Assembly: GCA_036435485.1 (NCBI GenBank)
Contig: CM071596.1
Location: 12,614,001-12,678,000, forward strand
Source of the DNA: Saposhnikovia divaricata
Taxonomy: Eukaryota; Streptophyta; Magnoliopsida; Apiales; Apiaceae
DNA: 64,000 nt
Reading direction: 5' to 3'
Of this stretch, positions 18,674 through 28,286 are shown one piece after another. The translations under genes and the position numbers were made by a program. Numbering within the stretch: the stretch's first letter is position 1; the number at the start of each line of letters is the position of its first letter. The notes under the pieces are model-generated. The model did no database searches, was not told the DNA's origin, and saw only the letters and a list, made by a program, of their open reading frames with translations.

Positions 18674-21600
18674 CTTGATAATGCAGCAAGAAATTGGAGG
18701 CCCGACACGACCAATGGATGTATCATCATATTCGGAAAAAGTAGCAGCAGCACAAGTCTCAGTGAGTCCATACCCTTGAACTACTGGGACACTGTGGATA
18801 TGATAGATGCAAAATAATTAATAAGAAAAAATGACAAACTTATTAAAGGCATGATCATTTCTTTAAATCTATTTACAGTAAATTTTTGAGAGCAGTAGAA
18901 ATTATCTTATTTTTGAGGACATAGAGACAATGACAGATAAAGCATGTCGATGTTTGAAAACATTTCAAATTACTGTCATTGCTTATCTCACCAGTCCTAC
19001 AAGATCCCCCCAGAAATAGGCGTCATTCTAAGAGCTTTCGATCATATTTATTGCAGTATTATGCAAGTTATCAAAATCATATATGTAGCTTATTACATTA
19101 TAATAGATGTGTGAGGCTACAAGTTCAGTATTATTGAGGATATCTTAAAGCAATTACCCGAGGCAGATGTTGGTAAATCTTTGAGTATTACCAGAAAGAG
19201 GAGCACCTCCAGACAGCATAAAACGAACACGGCCTCCTAAAATTGTCCTAATCTTTCTAAAAATCACATAGTTCCAAAACAGACTTTCTAAACCCCATGC
19301 ACCAAACCAACTGCCATTTATTGCAGCCAATCGACGAGCATATGCCAAATCAAACAATTTCTTTGCAAGCCCGCCTTTTGCATCTACCTACAAATAAGAA
19401 TATGCAGTGTTCCATAACTGATTTTATCTGGTAAGTTAGGTATTGGAATATGAAAGATTTACAGACATTTAGCAGGAAAAAAAAAAAGATTTACAGAAAA
19501 TAAGGAATCGGTCTACATTTTTAAGTGCGACTCAGTTCACACCTTTTTCCACACCCCATCCCTGATACGATCAAGAATTGCTGGAACGGCTGGCATTAAA
19601 GTTGGCCTTAACATAGAGACATCCCCCTTTGTCCCACTCTTTATCTTGTTTGATGTATCTGTTAGAGTCAAAGGGGACCCATATCCTATTGAGCATCCAG
19701 CTGCAACTACAATATTCTGTAATATGAACATGAAACTGTTACACTTTTCTTCACAAACAATTTAGAGAGTAGAAGATTTCTTATATACATAGCAAGTACA
19801 AACAGACTCAAAGATATTGAGTAACTTTAAATTAGAAATTGAAATGCACCATACTTCAGCTGCTAGTTCAAGAATATGTGCCAGGGGAAGGTATGCTAAA
19901 TGAATGTCCTTGCTTCCGATGTCAGGAACAATCTTCATGAAAGAACCAACAGCAGCTAAAATATTGCCATGTGTCACCATTACACCCTGAATGAAGCAGA
20001 GAATCTGTAAGTGGCCAATCATTATCATGTAGTTCTTACACTAGACACTATGCTTTCTACAAAGAGCACTCTAAATAGACTTCTTAAAGTTAATAGCAAC
20101 ATGTTCAACTTCAAAAGCAATGTGGATTCCACTAGTCACAATTTAAACTAGTACTAATGGTTCGTTAAAAGTACAATTATCCAATCACAATTTTTTTTCT
20201 TAAGATTTTTTCATGACACGTTATATTCAGATACAAATTACAGATTATTGACATCCAGACGCAAAAATAGAATTATTATCATTTTTTTAATGGAGAGAGT
20301 TATATAGTAGACCATCTGGATAAAATTTATTCAGATAGAAATTTGGAAAAGCTAAAGTGCATCAGCGGTTTGCAGATTAGTCCTTCTCTAGTACAATATC
20401 TGAAATAAACAATCCTAAGAGATGATGAGTATTTAAAATAAGAAACACATCTTCTAACCTTTGGCAAACCAGTACTTCCGCTTGTATACATTATAACAGC
20501 AATGTCAGTTGAAACAGGTAAATCAGCATCGACGGGCTTATCTCTGCCAAGTCTTTCGACATTAGAAAACGATGTAACAGTCCAATAACTCTGAATCGAT
20601 GAGGCATGTGATGAGATTTCATCATCCATACATATTACACGTTTCACTGTGTTGAGTTGTTCACCAATGTCTAGAAGCTTATGTAGTTCTTGTTTTCCAC
20701 AAACCACAGTTGTCACTTCGGTCTAACAATATTATTCAATATCACATTAGATAGTAATTACAAAACATTTTGCCAAATTTTATTTCTGAAGAATAATTTG
20801 CATGAATTTTTTGTTAAAGAAAGACATTTGCATAATTGCATGCAAAGATGCAGTAAAAGATATATCTGAACTGAAGCACGAGTACGAGGGAAAACAGGAA
20901 ATTAATTGTCTATACTTTAGTTAAGATGGGAACTTATGTAGTTATGTTACTATACCTCATTCAATGAATGGCAAAGAGCTTCCTCCCCTAAAGATGCATA
21001 TATGGTCACAACTGTTACAGTGCGTCTGAAGCAACCCTGATAATAAACCAACTGCCCGTGTTATACATTTCTGACAGGCATTTATGAACACTATATATTG
21101 TCCTGAATAACTAATCATTAGGTGTATATTATATTTGTGCCTTGTATGGAATTGGTTTTAACATTTGTACACAGATATCTTAAAAAGAGTGTGCTGTAGG
21201 GAAAACTTCTATCTCAACAACAGAATCATGGTTCTTGGTAAGATTTTGTTCCTATCCATTAGATTATAAATCGTTGAATAAAGCTTGAAAGAACCTGCAA
21301 GGAAATCATCCATTTTTCTTGTGTATCAGCAAAGATAGCTACACGTTCCCCTTTCTTATGGCCGAGCTGTACCAAACCAGAAGCAAAGTTGCACACAGTT
21401 TCAAATGCTTTGCAATAGCTTAACCACTCATAATCACCCAAATGAAGTTTCTCCAAAGATCTTCCATCTTCAGAAACTTCTATTTCACTTGAAATTAGTC
21501 TCCGAGTTCCAAGAAAGTTTTTGTCATGGTGTTGCTTGCATGAATGCTCAAAGAGTTCTGCAAGTGTTGAATTACCTGCCAGTGATGATTCTAATGGGGA

Positions 21601-21741
21601 ACTAAAACGACTGTTTCGGATAGCAAAACCAGGTTGTCCCCCAACATCAACAGGCAAACCCCGCTTTTTCTCCTTTTTGGAGCTCTGAAGGAGAACAGCC
21701 AATACAATAGGAACAATGACACCAACTAGATAAGGACCCAT
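18674..21741 (-). CDS. LACS9: Long-chain acyl-CoA synthetase, LACS9-like, first seven coding exons
   Basis: Spliced coding exons (minus): 21741-21295, 21036-20956, 20722-20459, 19986-19855, 19716-19543, 19387-19158, 18791-18674, all with GT/AG borders and consistent phases, giving 482 codons. The start is MGPYLVGVIVP, a one-helix N-terminal anchor; an acceptor (TTGTACAG) ends at about 21751, so there is a 5'-UTR intron. The AMP-binding P-loop MYTSGSTGLPK is in exon 3, LAYLPLAHILE in exon 4, SGGAPLSGNTQRF in exon 6 and YGLTETCAAATFSE in exon 7. The family activates long-chain fatty acids to acyl-CoA; Arabidopsis LACS9 sits at the plastid envelope. Wording (GQPGFAIRN, EEALCHSLNETEV) is nearer LACS9 than LACS8. 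About 200 C-terminal residues are absent: exon 7 ends in donor GTACATG and the retrotransposon nest begins about 50 bp further. Confidence 0.9.
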
Positions 21742-22553
21742 GCCTATGACTGTACAAAACATAGAGCAAGTCAAGCAATAAAAGTCAGGTTATTACATAA
21801 CCAGACATAGTCATTAGAAATCAAATATGTTAAGATGAATTGAAATCTAGTCCCCAGAAAACTCCTATGTGTGAAATAAGTAAACCAACTGCTGCCAGTT
21901 TTTACAAAAACAAAGTCCATAGCGCGCTTTTTCTATGTGAAAGTTGAGTACTGAATCATCTTACGAGGTTATAGATTGCAATGCATTCAGTTCAAATTTT
22001 AATTCCCATTCCCATTAACCCCCATTCCCATTCTCGATTCCCATTGCCACCATTGCCATGATGCATCCAAATGCCCCCTTAATTTCAAGATGCATCCAAT
22101 AATAAAATGCAGGAAAGTTAGTTACTCAGTTTGTTATGAACAAATAGTAAACTACTCTATTCACTTGGCCGATCCTTAGAAACAAGTAAAATCAAGTACC
22201 TACAAAATATAGGATGTATGGCAAAATTACAACCAGATCGTAAAGTTTCTATGTGAATGCTTGGTAAATTGTTATTAAAAAGAGCAAGAATCCTGCTGAA
22301 CTTTCTAGTATGAAACTTACATCTATGAAAGGTAAGAATCTTGAAGTTGAACATAATACCCAAGTTAATGAACTCTATTGACTACTCTGCTACACTAGCC
22401 ATTGTATAACCATTGTTAATTGTCTGCATATTTGTGAAAAATATGCCTATATAGTGAAGTAGGTAGTTTCATTAGCTTACATGTTCTTTTGAAGTACCAA
22501 GACTGAAAGTTGAGCTAGACAAAGCCTTTGCACATAATGAATAATGATTTGTG
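21742..22553 (-). other. LACS 5'-UTR intron / upstream region
   Basis: The splice acceptor at about 21751-21758 shows that an untranslated exon lies upstream, but I could not place it with confidence. No other coding or RNA gene is visible. Short frames here lack family features. Confidence 0.5.
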
Positions 22554-22558
22554 AGATC

Positions 22559-23959
22559 TGTTAGAATGTAGAAGAATTCAGAAGGAGGAAAAACAAGAAC
22601 AATTGTATTGATTGTTTGGATGTTAGGGTAATTACAATAGGAGGAAGTAACCTCCTTAATATAGGAAAAGAACAACATAATAATTGTGCTTGTGGTGTGC
22701 TGGTGTGCTACTACTTAGCCCACATATTTTGACATGGTGTGCACTCCTCTTAGCCCACGTATTTTGACACGCCCCCTCACTCGAAATCCCATCTTTGGAT
22801 GAAAGACCTATCTTGGGATTGAAGAGTGGACACTAGTAGCCCTTGAGCTTAATCTGAACGTCCAACTATACCCATTTTTAGGATCGACCGATCTTGAGTT
22901 TATGAGTCTTTTGGGATACCGGGACTCGACTTGCGACCACACAGTATATTTTAGGCCGTCAAAAATACTAGAAGTACTGCACATGCATCTTTTATTCTTT
23001 GAACGGAAATAACTAGAACGATAGATTTGGTGGACTGCATCCCTTAAGATCGTCCTCGAAATAGAAGATATAGCAGTGAACTGTGTACTACTTCTGCTGC
23101 TTTGATTTTGTGGCAGTGAACTGTGTACTACTTCTGTTGCTCCTTCGGAATAACGCCCCCTGAACTATTTAATTTACAACATAATAAAATGGTGGGATAC
23201 CGTAATATCTTCCAACCGTGCTGCACAATTAAATTTATAACCGGGGCAAACCCTTAAACTAAAAAACATGACAACAACAGAATTTTCCCGTAAGAAAAAT
23301 AACTGCCAAATCTGAAAACAAGCAAATTTGAACTAACAGAAAAACAAAATTCTCAGATTCACGAAATTTTACCACACTTAGAATCGGAATAGGAAGGAGA
23401 TCAATAGTCCCTGAAGAACTTTATCCAAAAATTGGCCGGAAAGTGCCCCACGCGCCGGCGCTTGGCGCGCGTGGCTCCGGCCTGCCGCGCGTGGGACGGC
23501 GCGTGGAGGCGCGTGAACTGCTGTTTTTCAAGTCGGAAATTTTCTGGTAGTTCCTCTTTCAGTGCTCTACTCAGTGGTATAGTTACATTTCAGTTTTGAT
23601 AACTTTCGAAATTTTCTAATTTTGACAGTTTGTGTTTTCTGGGTTTTTTTCTAGGGTTCTTGGTTTCTTCTGGTCTGTTTCTTCCTGTTTTCTTGAAAAC
23701 AAGGATATGAATCTCACGTTACCCGCTCTGATACCATGTTAGAATGTAGAAGAATTCAGAAGGAGGAAAAACAAGAACAATTGTATTGATTGTTTGGATG
23801 TTAGGGTAATTACAATAGGAGGAAGTAAGCTCCTTAATATAGGAAAAGAACAACATAATAATTGTGCTTGTGGTGTGCTGGTGTGTGTGCTGGTGTGCTA
23901 CTACTTAGCCCACATATTTTGACATGGTGTGCACTCCTCTTAGCCCACGTATTTTGACA
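22559..23959 (-). mobile_element. Small non-autonomous LTR retrotransposon (TRIM/LARD-like), complete
   Basis: 1401 bp, flanked by perfect 5-bp duplications AGATC (22554-22558 and 23960-23964). The two LTRs read TGTTAGAATG...ATTTTGACA on the plus strand: 22559-22769 (211 bp) and 23737-23959 (223 bp). They differ by a 12-bp duplication of a TGTGTGCTGGTG-type unit and about one substitution, so the insertion is recent. On the minus strand the primer site TGGTATCAGAGC (23736-23725) follows the 5' LTR (23959-23737), and the purine tract GAGTGAGGGGGCG (22782-22770) precedes the 3' LTR. The roughly 970-bp interior has no ORF, so it depends on proteins from another element. It sits upstream of, or in the 5'-UTR intron of, LACS. 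Confidence 0.92.
23444..23518 (-). other. GC-rich CGCGTG repeat/hairpin region in the small LTR element
   Basis: Within an AT-rich interior, about 75 bp are mostly G/C, with repeated GCGCGTGG/GGCGCGTG words and complementary CCACGCGCC, GCCGGCGC and GGCGCGCG blocks able to pair. It lies about 220-290 nt downstream of the primer site on the element's own strand, in the leader, where packaging or dimerisation structures are usually found. Confidence 0.6.
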
Positions 23960-24795
23960 AGATCAAAGGACCTCTGACTTCCCCTTTCAGTGCATTCACA
24001 CCGGTGGTTATCTCACCTCTGTGGACTTAACTAGTAACTTTAAAAAATGCGTTCTCGCCTCTCCATTTTCATGTAATGTCTCTTGTATTTCATATATTTT
24101 TCTGATGCCTACGGGGTACATCAGCTATTATTGGTTTGGTTCTTGTGGCTTTTACTTGAAAATGTCCTGGGAACTACCAGGCAACTGGAAATTCACAAGA
24201 AAGTACAGAACTGCCAGGCGACTGGAAATTTACAAGGAAGTACAGTTTAAGATCAAATGATAGGTACAAACTATTCCAAGAAAATTCATACAAAAAGAAT
24301 GAAAACTGAACAGCTAAGGCGCATAAGTTGGCACATAAACTTAAACATTTCTGAAACAAAATTTCACCAATAACCTCATATTCGAATATGTATTCTAATA
24401 CTTATATAAAAATATACAATCTTGTAAGACAAGTATCACTAGAGATGTATGGAAATGCAAATCGTTAATAGGGTGATCCAGAGTAAGTAACAAGATAATA
24501 AAGGAAGGTAAAAGTGAAAAAGCAAACATACAGTACCTAGCTATGAGATTTGACTATGAAAAAGTATGTCATCTGAGTTGAGGTAGGCTGAAAGGAAAAG
24601 TGGAGTATCAGAATACATAGTGTGGAAGGATTGTAAGAGATATTCTACTCTGCCGGCAGAATCAACAATGTAAATGTCTTGTAGTCTCAGAAGTGGAGTT
24701 TCTATGTAGAATGAACAAATAAAATTTTGGACTGGCCTCTCTAGGCTCCTTGCTTTAGTACATATCAGAGCTAATAATGTGTATTAAAAAATATA

Positions 24796-25764
24796 TCTAT
24801 ACTATTATATAAAAGCCGAAACATTGAAAGTTTTGATAACTGTTTTTTGGTACTGAGTGAATTTACTTATTTACCCTTCATTATAAAAAAAATAATTACA
24901 CCTAAAATAAATAATAACATAATATAATTAATGGTAATTAATCGAGATATTAGCTTTACAAACACCTAAAAACATCAATCGTATCATATATTTCCATCAT
25001 TAGTATTTCCTTTCGAATTAAAACACGTTATAATTAATGGTAATTAGTCGATTAACATAATAAAATTAATGCTAATTAATCGATTGCCTTTTTCACATTA
25101 GTATAATAAAATTAATGGCAATTAGTCGATTGTCCTTTTCACATTTACTTTTAGTTAAACATATTACCTTTTATAAACAACTAAAAACATCAATCGTATC
25201 ATATCTTTCGATCATTAATATTTTTTTTTTCGAATTAAAACACGTTACCTTTTTAATTGAAAACAAATCTTACAATCATTAATATATATATACACGAAAA
25301 TATCAAACCATAATTTTCAAGAAAAATATAACACCTAAAATAAATAATAACATAATATATTTAATGGTAATTAGTCGATTGCCTTTTTCACATTTAATTT
25401 TAGTTGAAGATATTACCTTTTATAAACACATAAAAAGATCAATCGTATCATATCTTTCAATCATTAATATTTCCTTTATAATTAAAACACGTTACCTTTT
25501 TAATTTACAACAAATCTTACAATAATTAATATATATCTGAAAATATCACAGCATATTTCTCAATTATTAATAAAATATATTGAAAATCGTATACGTTGTT
25601 TATAATAAGGAAGTATAATTTATAAACATGAGTATGTTAAATTATATTAAATTAAAATTAAAAAAATTATTAAAATAATAATTATATAAAAACATAATTA
25701 TAATATTAAATAAAATTTATAATATAATATAAGAAACCCGTGCATTGCACGGGTTATAAGTTAG
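24796..25764 (+). mobile_element. Helitron-like non-autonomous element
   Basis: Starts with TCTATACTATTATATAAAAG after an A (24795). It ends with the 17-bp hairpin CCCGTGCATTGCACGGG (25737-25753), then TTATAAG and TTAG before a T, a near-match to the Helitron CTRR end. The interior is AT-rich with several internal repeats of a block containing AATCGTATCATAT, AAAACACGTTACCTTTTTAAT and TTAGTCGATTGCC. No coding capacity. The terminal TTAG instead of CTAG lowers certainty. Confidence 0.6.
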
Positions 25765-25987
25765 TATTATAAAATTCCAAAATATTATTGTATATGTAAA
25801 TTAGTTTAGTAATCTACTAAATCATATCAATCACTATACTGTATTAGCTCTATATTTTAGTTTGACTTTTAATTGTAAATAATTATATTAAGATAAAAGT
25901 GTTACAATTTAAAATATGTCAATATGAGGATATGGATGATAGGCTTATGTATCACAGACAGGGGAGGAACCAACTAGGAGGAGCTTA

Positions 25988-26331
25988 GAGCATCTCTAAG
26001 GATGTACTTTTTCCTTAGCCCCTAAAATAAGGATTATTGATAATATAGGAAATCAAAATGATATTTAACTCCAATGATAATCCCTATATAGATATCCTAT
26101 ATTTAAAAAGTTTAATTTTTAAAATTTAAAAGTTTGAAATTTAAATAAACCAACCAATGGGACGGGGAGCAGATGACGTGAGAAAGATAGGGGCTGATAT
26201 TTGGATCCTCACATGTAGGGATCTATTTTCTCTCCCCTAAAATATATTGGGAAGGGGAGAAGTGGTTGGAGAGTGTTTTTTGGAAGAAAATCCCTAAAAT
26301 TGGTAAGGGGTGTGCATCCTTAGAGATGCTC
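25988..26331. mobile_element. MITE with GAGCATCTCTAAGGATG terminal inverted repeats
   Basis: GAGCATCTCTAAGGATG at the left and its inverse CATCCTTAGAGATGCTC at the right enclose 344 bp without coding. The second copy of the tandem duplication is an empty site here (GAGCTTTGGTTAATCC). The left flank is TTA; the right flank is not a clean TTA, so the target duplication is imperfect. The TIR resembles the PIF/Harbinger-like MITEs at 32.3-33.1 kb. Confidence 0.75.
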
Positions 26332-26375
26332 GTTGTAATCCTGCTAAGGTTTTTACTTTTTAACATATATATTTA

Positions 26376-26493
26376 GTCCCACATCGAGTGAAATAATAGA
26401 GAGCAGCTGAGTTCTAACTATAAGTGGAGGGTTTGAAAAAATATCCCACATCGAGAAGAAGTGTAAACATAATATGCAAAGTATCTATTTAAG
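26376..26493 (+). promoter_or_regulatory. Two USE + TATA modules of plant snRNA-promoter type (first duplicate)
   Basis: GTCCCACATCG (26376-26386) is followed 31 nt later by CTATAAG (26418). ATCCCACATCG (26443-26453) is followed 30 nt later by TCTATTTAAG (26484). RTCCCACATCG is the upstream sequence element of plant U-snRNA genes, and about three helical turns to the TATA box is the RNA polymerase II arrangement. No U1-U6 or U3 sequence follows. Confidence 0.6.
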
Positions 26494-26951
26494 CACATAA
26501 AAAGATAAATCGTATCATATCTTTCAATCATTAATATTTTCTTTATAATTAAAACACGTTACCTTTTTAATTTACAATAAATCTTACAATAATTAATATA
26601 TATATATATAAAAACATAATTATAATATTAAATAAAATTTATAATATAATATAAGAAACTCGTGCATTGCACGGGTTATAAGCTACTATTATAAAATTCC
26701 AAAATATTATTGTACATGTAAATTAGTTTAGTAATCTACTAAATCATATCAATCACTATACTGTATTAGCTCTATATTTTAGTTTGACTTTTAATTGTAA
26801 ATAATTATATTAAGATAAAAGTGTTACAATTTAAAATATGTCAATATGAGGATATGGATGATAGGCTTATGTATCAGAGACAGGGAGGAACCAACTAGGA
26901 GGAGCTTTGGTTAATCCTGCTAAGGTTTTTACTTTTTAACATATATATTTA

Positions 26952-27069
26952 GTCCCACATCGAGTGAAATAATAGAGAGCAGCTGAGTTTTAACTATAAG
27001 TGGAGGGTTTGAAAAAATATTCCACATCGAGAAGAAGTGTAAACATAAGATGCAAAGTATCTATTTAAG
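26952..27069 (+). promoter_or_regulatory. USE + TATA modules, second duplicate, probable NAC promoter
   Basis: GTCCCACATCG (26952-26962) with CTATAAG (26994-27000), then ATTCCACATCG (27019-27029, one mismatch to the USE) with CTATTTAAG (27061-27069). The last TATA-like box lies 111 bp before the NAC ATG, a suitable place for the NAC core promoter. This role is inferred from position only. Confidence 0.5.
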
Positions 27070-27179
27070 CACATCATGTTGATCCAATTTAAGTAGAATT
27101 TTAGCTTCAGCTTGGAGCTTCTTAAGCTGAATTCTCCTGAGTTTACTCGTGTTCTCTACCATCCTCCACACTGTGATAC

Positions 27180-28286
27180 ATGATGGATGTAAGTAGTATG
27201 AGATTGCCTCCAGGATATCGTTTTAACCCTTTCGAAAAAGAACTTATAAATTTATACTTAAAACCTAAAGTTATGGGAGAAAAGCTTTCGTGTAATGTTG
27301 TAGAGGAGACACAACTGTATGGTCCCAAAGCTAATCCTTGGCACGTTTTCGATCCCGAAAACCATCCTTGGATCATCTCCGAAGTCTCTCCCGGAAAGTT
27401 TGAAAAAATTGCTTTTGTCTTTGTTAACTTAACCAAGAAAGCTGTGAATCCCAATAATAATAATGATGTTGGAAGAGAGCAGTTTATCAAAAAGGCTGGC
27501 TGTGGCACTTGGGAGGGCAAAACTAAGCGCACCGAGATTATGGATTCTAATGGTCATCTTATTGGCGAGAAGAGGCTGCTGGTTTTCGAAAATAATGAGG
27601 TTTCTGAGGAGGATGATTTGAGTAGGGTAGGCTATTGGAAGATGCATGAGTATAACTTGTGTGGGGTTAATAAGGATATTCCAAACCCAGCTAATACTGT
27701 TCTTTGCAAGATCATCCTAGATTATTCCAAAAACCCTCCTGTTAAATTGCGTCCCACCAAGTCTATTCATCCAACAAAAACTACAACTAGTAAACCACAG
27801 AAAAAGAACAATAAGAAGAAGAATACAGAAAACGTGGATGTAAATGTGTGTTCTATGAATTGTGTTGTTGTTAATACTGATCAGGAGGGGGTCAAAGAAA
27901 ATTGTGTACAAGTTGTTACTACTCAGACTTGTCGTGATGATGGTTTAATATCGATTGATAGTTACGGGCCTAAAGGGGAAGAATGCTGCTATGAAACAGA
28001 TATTGTTCAAACATGTGATGAAGTTGATGTGAAATGGATGAATAATATTTTTGATCAGCCAGAAATTGGGGATTCGCCGTTAGAAGAAGTAAATAGTGGT
28101 CCCATGTCTTTCGATCTTTGTTGTCCTGCTACATATGATGATGGGTATCAAATTTTTGTGAGCGAAGAAGGGGATGGTTGGAATTTGTATGTTAACATGA
28201 CTGGATTCCGAAGCTATCCGAAGCCCAGATATGAGCATCCACTTGAAGACTTTACTGCCAACCTGGGAAAAAAAAATTCATGCTGA
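27180..28286 (+). CDS. NAC-domain transcription factor, single exon
   Basis: 368 codons without introns, starting at the first of two adjacent ATGs (MMDVSSM). The NAC domain spans residues about 8-180: subdomain A LPPGYRFNPFEKELINLYL, then WHVF, the basic DNA-contact part GTWEGKTKRTEI, GEKRLLVFE and the GYWKMHEYNL motif near the end. Typical NACs have LPPGFRFHPTDEEL, WYFF and WVMHEYRL, so this is a divergent member, with NPFEKEL and an Asn-rich insert (NPNNNNDVG). The C-terminal half (about 180-368) starts with a Lys/Asn-rich stretch (KPQKKNNKKKN, a possible nuclear signal) and continues Cys- and acid-rich, as in activation regions. Many NAC genes have two or three introns; an intronless copy suggests a tandem-type or retro-derived subgroup. 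Confidence 0.85.
   Translation: MMDVSSMRLPPGYRFNPFEKELINLYLKPKVMGEKLSCNVVEETQLYGPKANPWHVFDPENHPWIISEVSPGKFEKIAFVFVNLTKKAVNPNNNNDVGREQFIKKAGCGTWEGKTKRTEIMDSNGHLIGEKRLLVFENNEVSEEDDLSRVGYWKMHEYNLCGVNKDIPNPANTVLCKIILDYSKNPPVKLRPTKSIHPTKTTTSKPQKKNNKKKNTENVDVNVCSMNCVVVNTDQEGVKENCVQVVTTQTCRDDGLISIDSYGPKGEECCYETDIVQTCDEVDVKWMNNIFDQPEIGDSPLEEVNSGPMSFDLCCPATYDDGYQIFVSEEGDGWNLYVNMTGFRSYPKPRYEHPLEDFTANLGKKNSC

Larger units (their letters stand above)
25421..27075 (+). repeat. Tandem duplication (25421-26491 and 26492-27075) upstream of NAC
   Basis: The second unit begins CACATAAAAAGATAAATCGTA at about 26494, matching 25425 onward. Both units contain the Helitron-type hairpin (25737 and about 26661), the long identical stretch from ATTATAAAATTCC to GGAGGAACCAACTAGGAGGAGCTT, and the CCCACATCG/TATA modules. 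The first unit has an extra 344-bp MITE (25988-26331); the second lacks part of the AT-rich sequence between the TATATA run and the hairpin. Apart from these indels the copies differ at only scattered positions, so the duplication is fairly recent. Confidence 0.85.

Noticed and set aside
26376..27110. A U-snRNA gene downstream of the USE/TATA modules
   Set aside because: No U1, U2, U3, U4, U5 or U6 sequence features follow any of the four modules.
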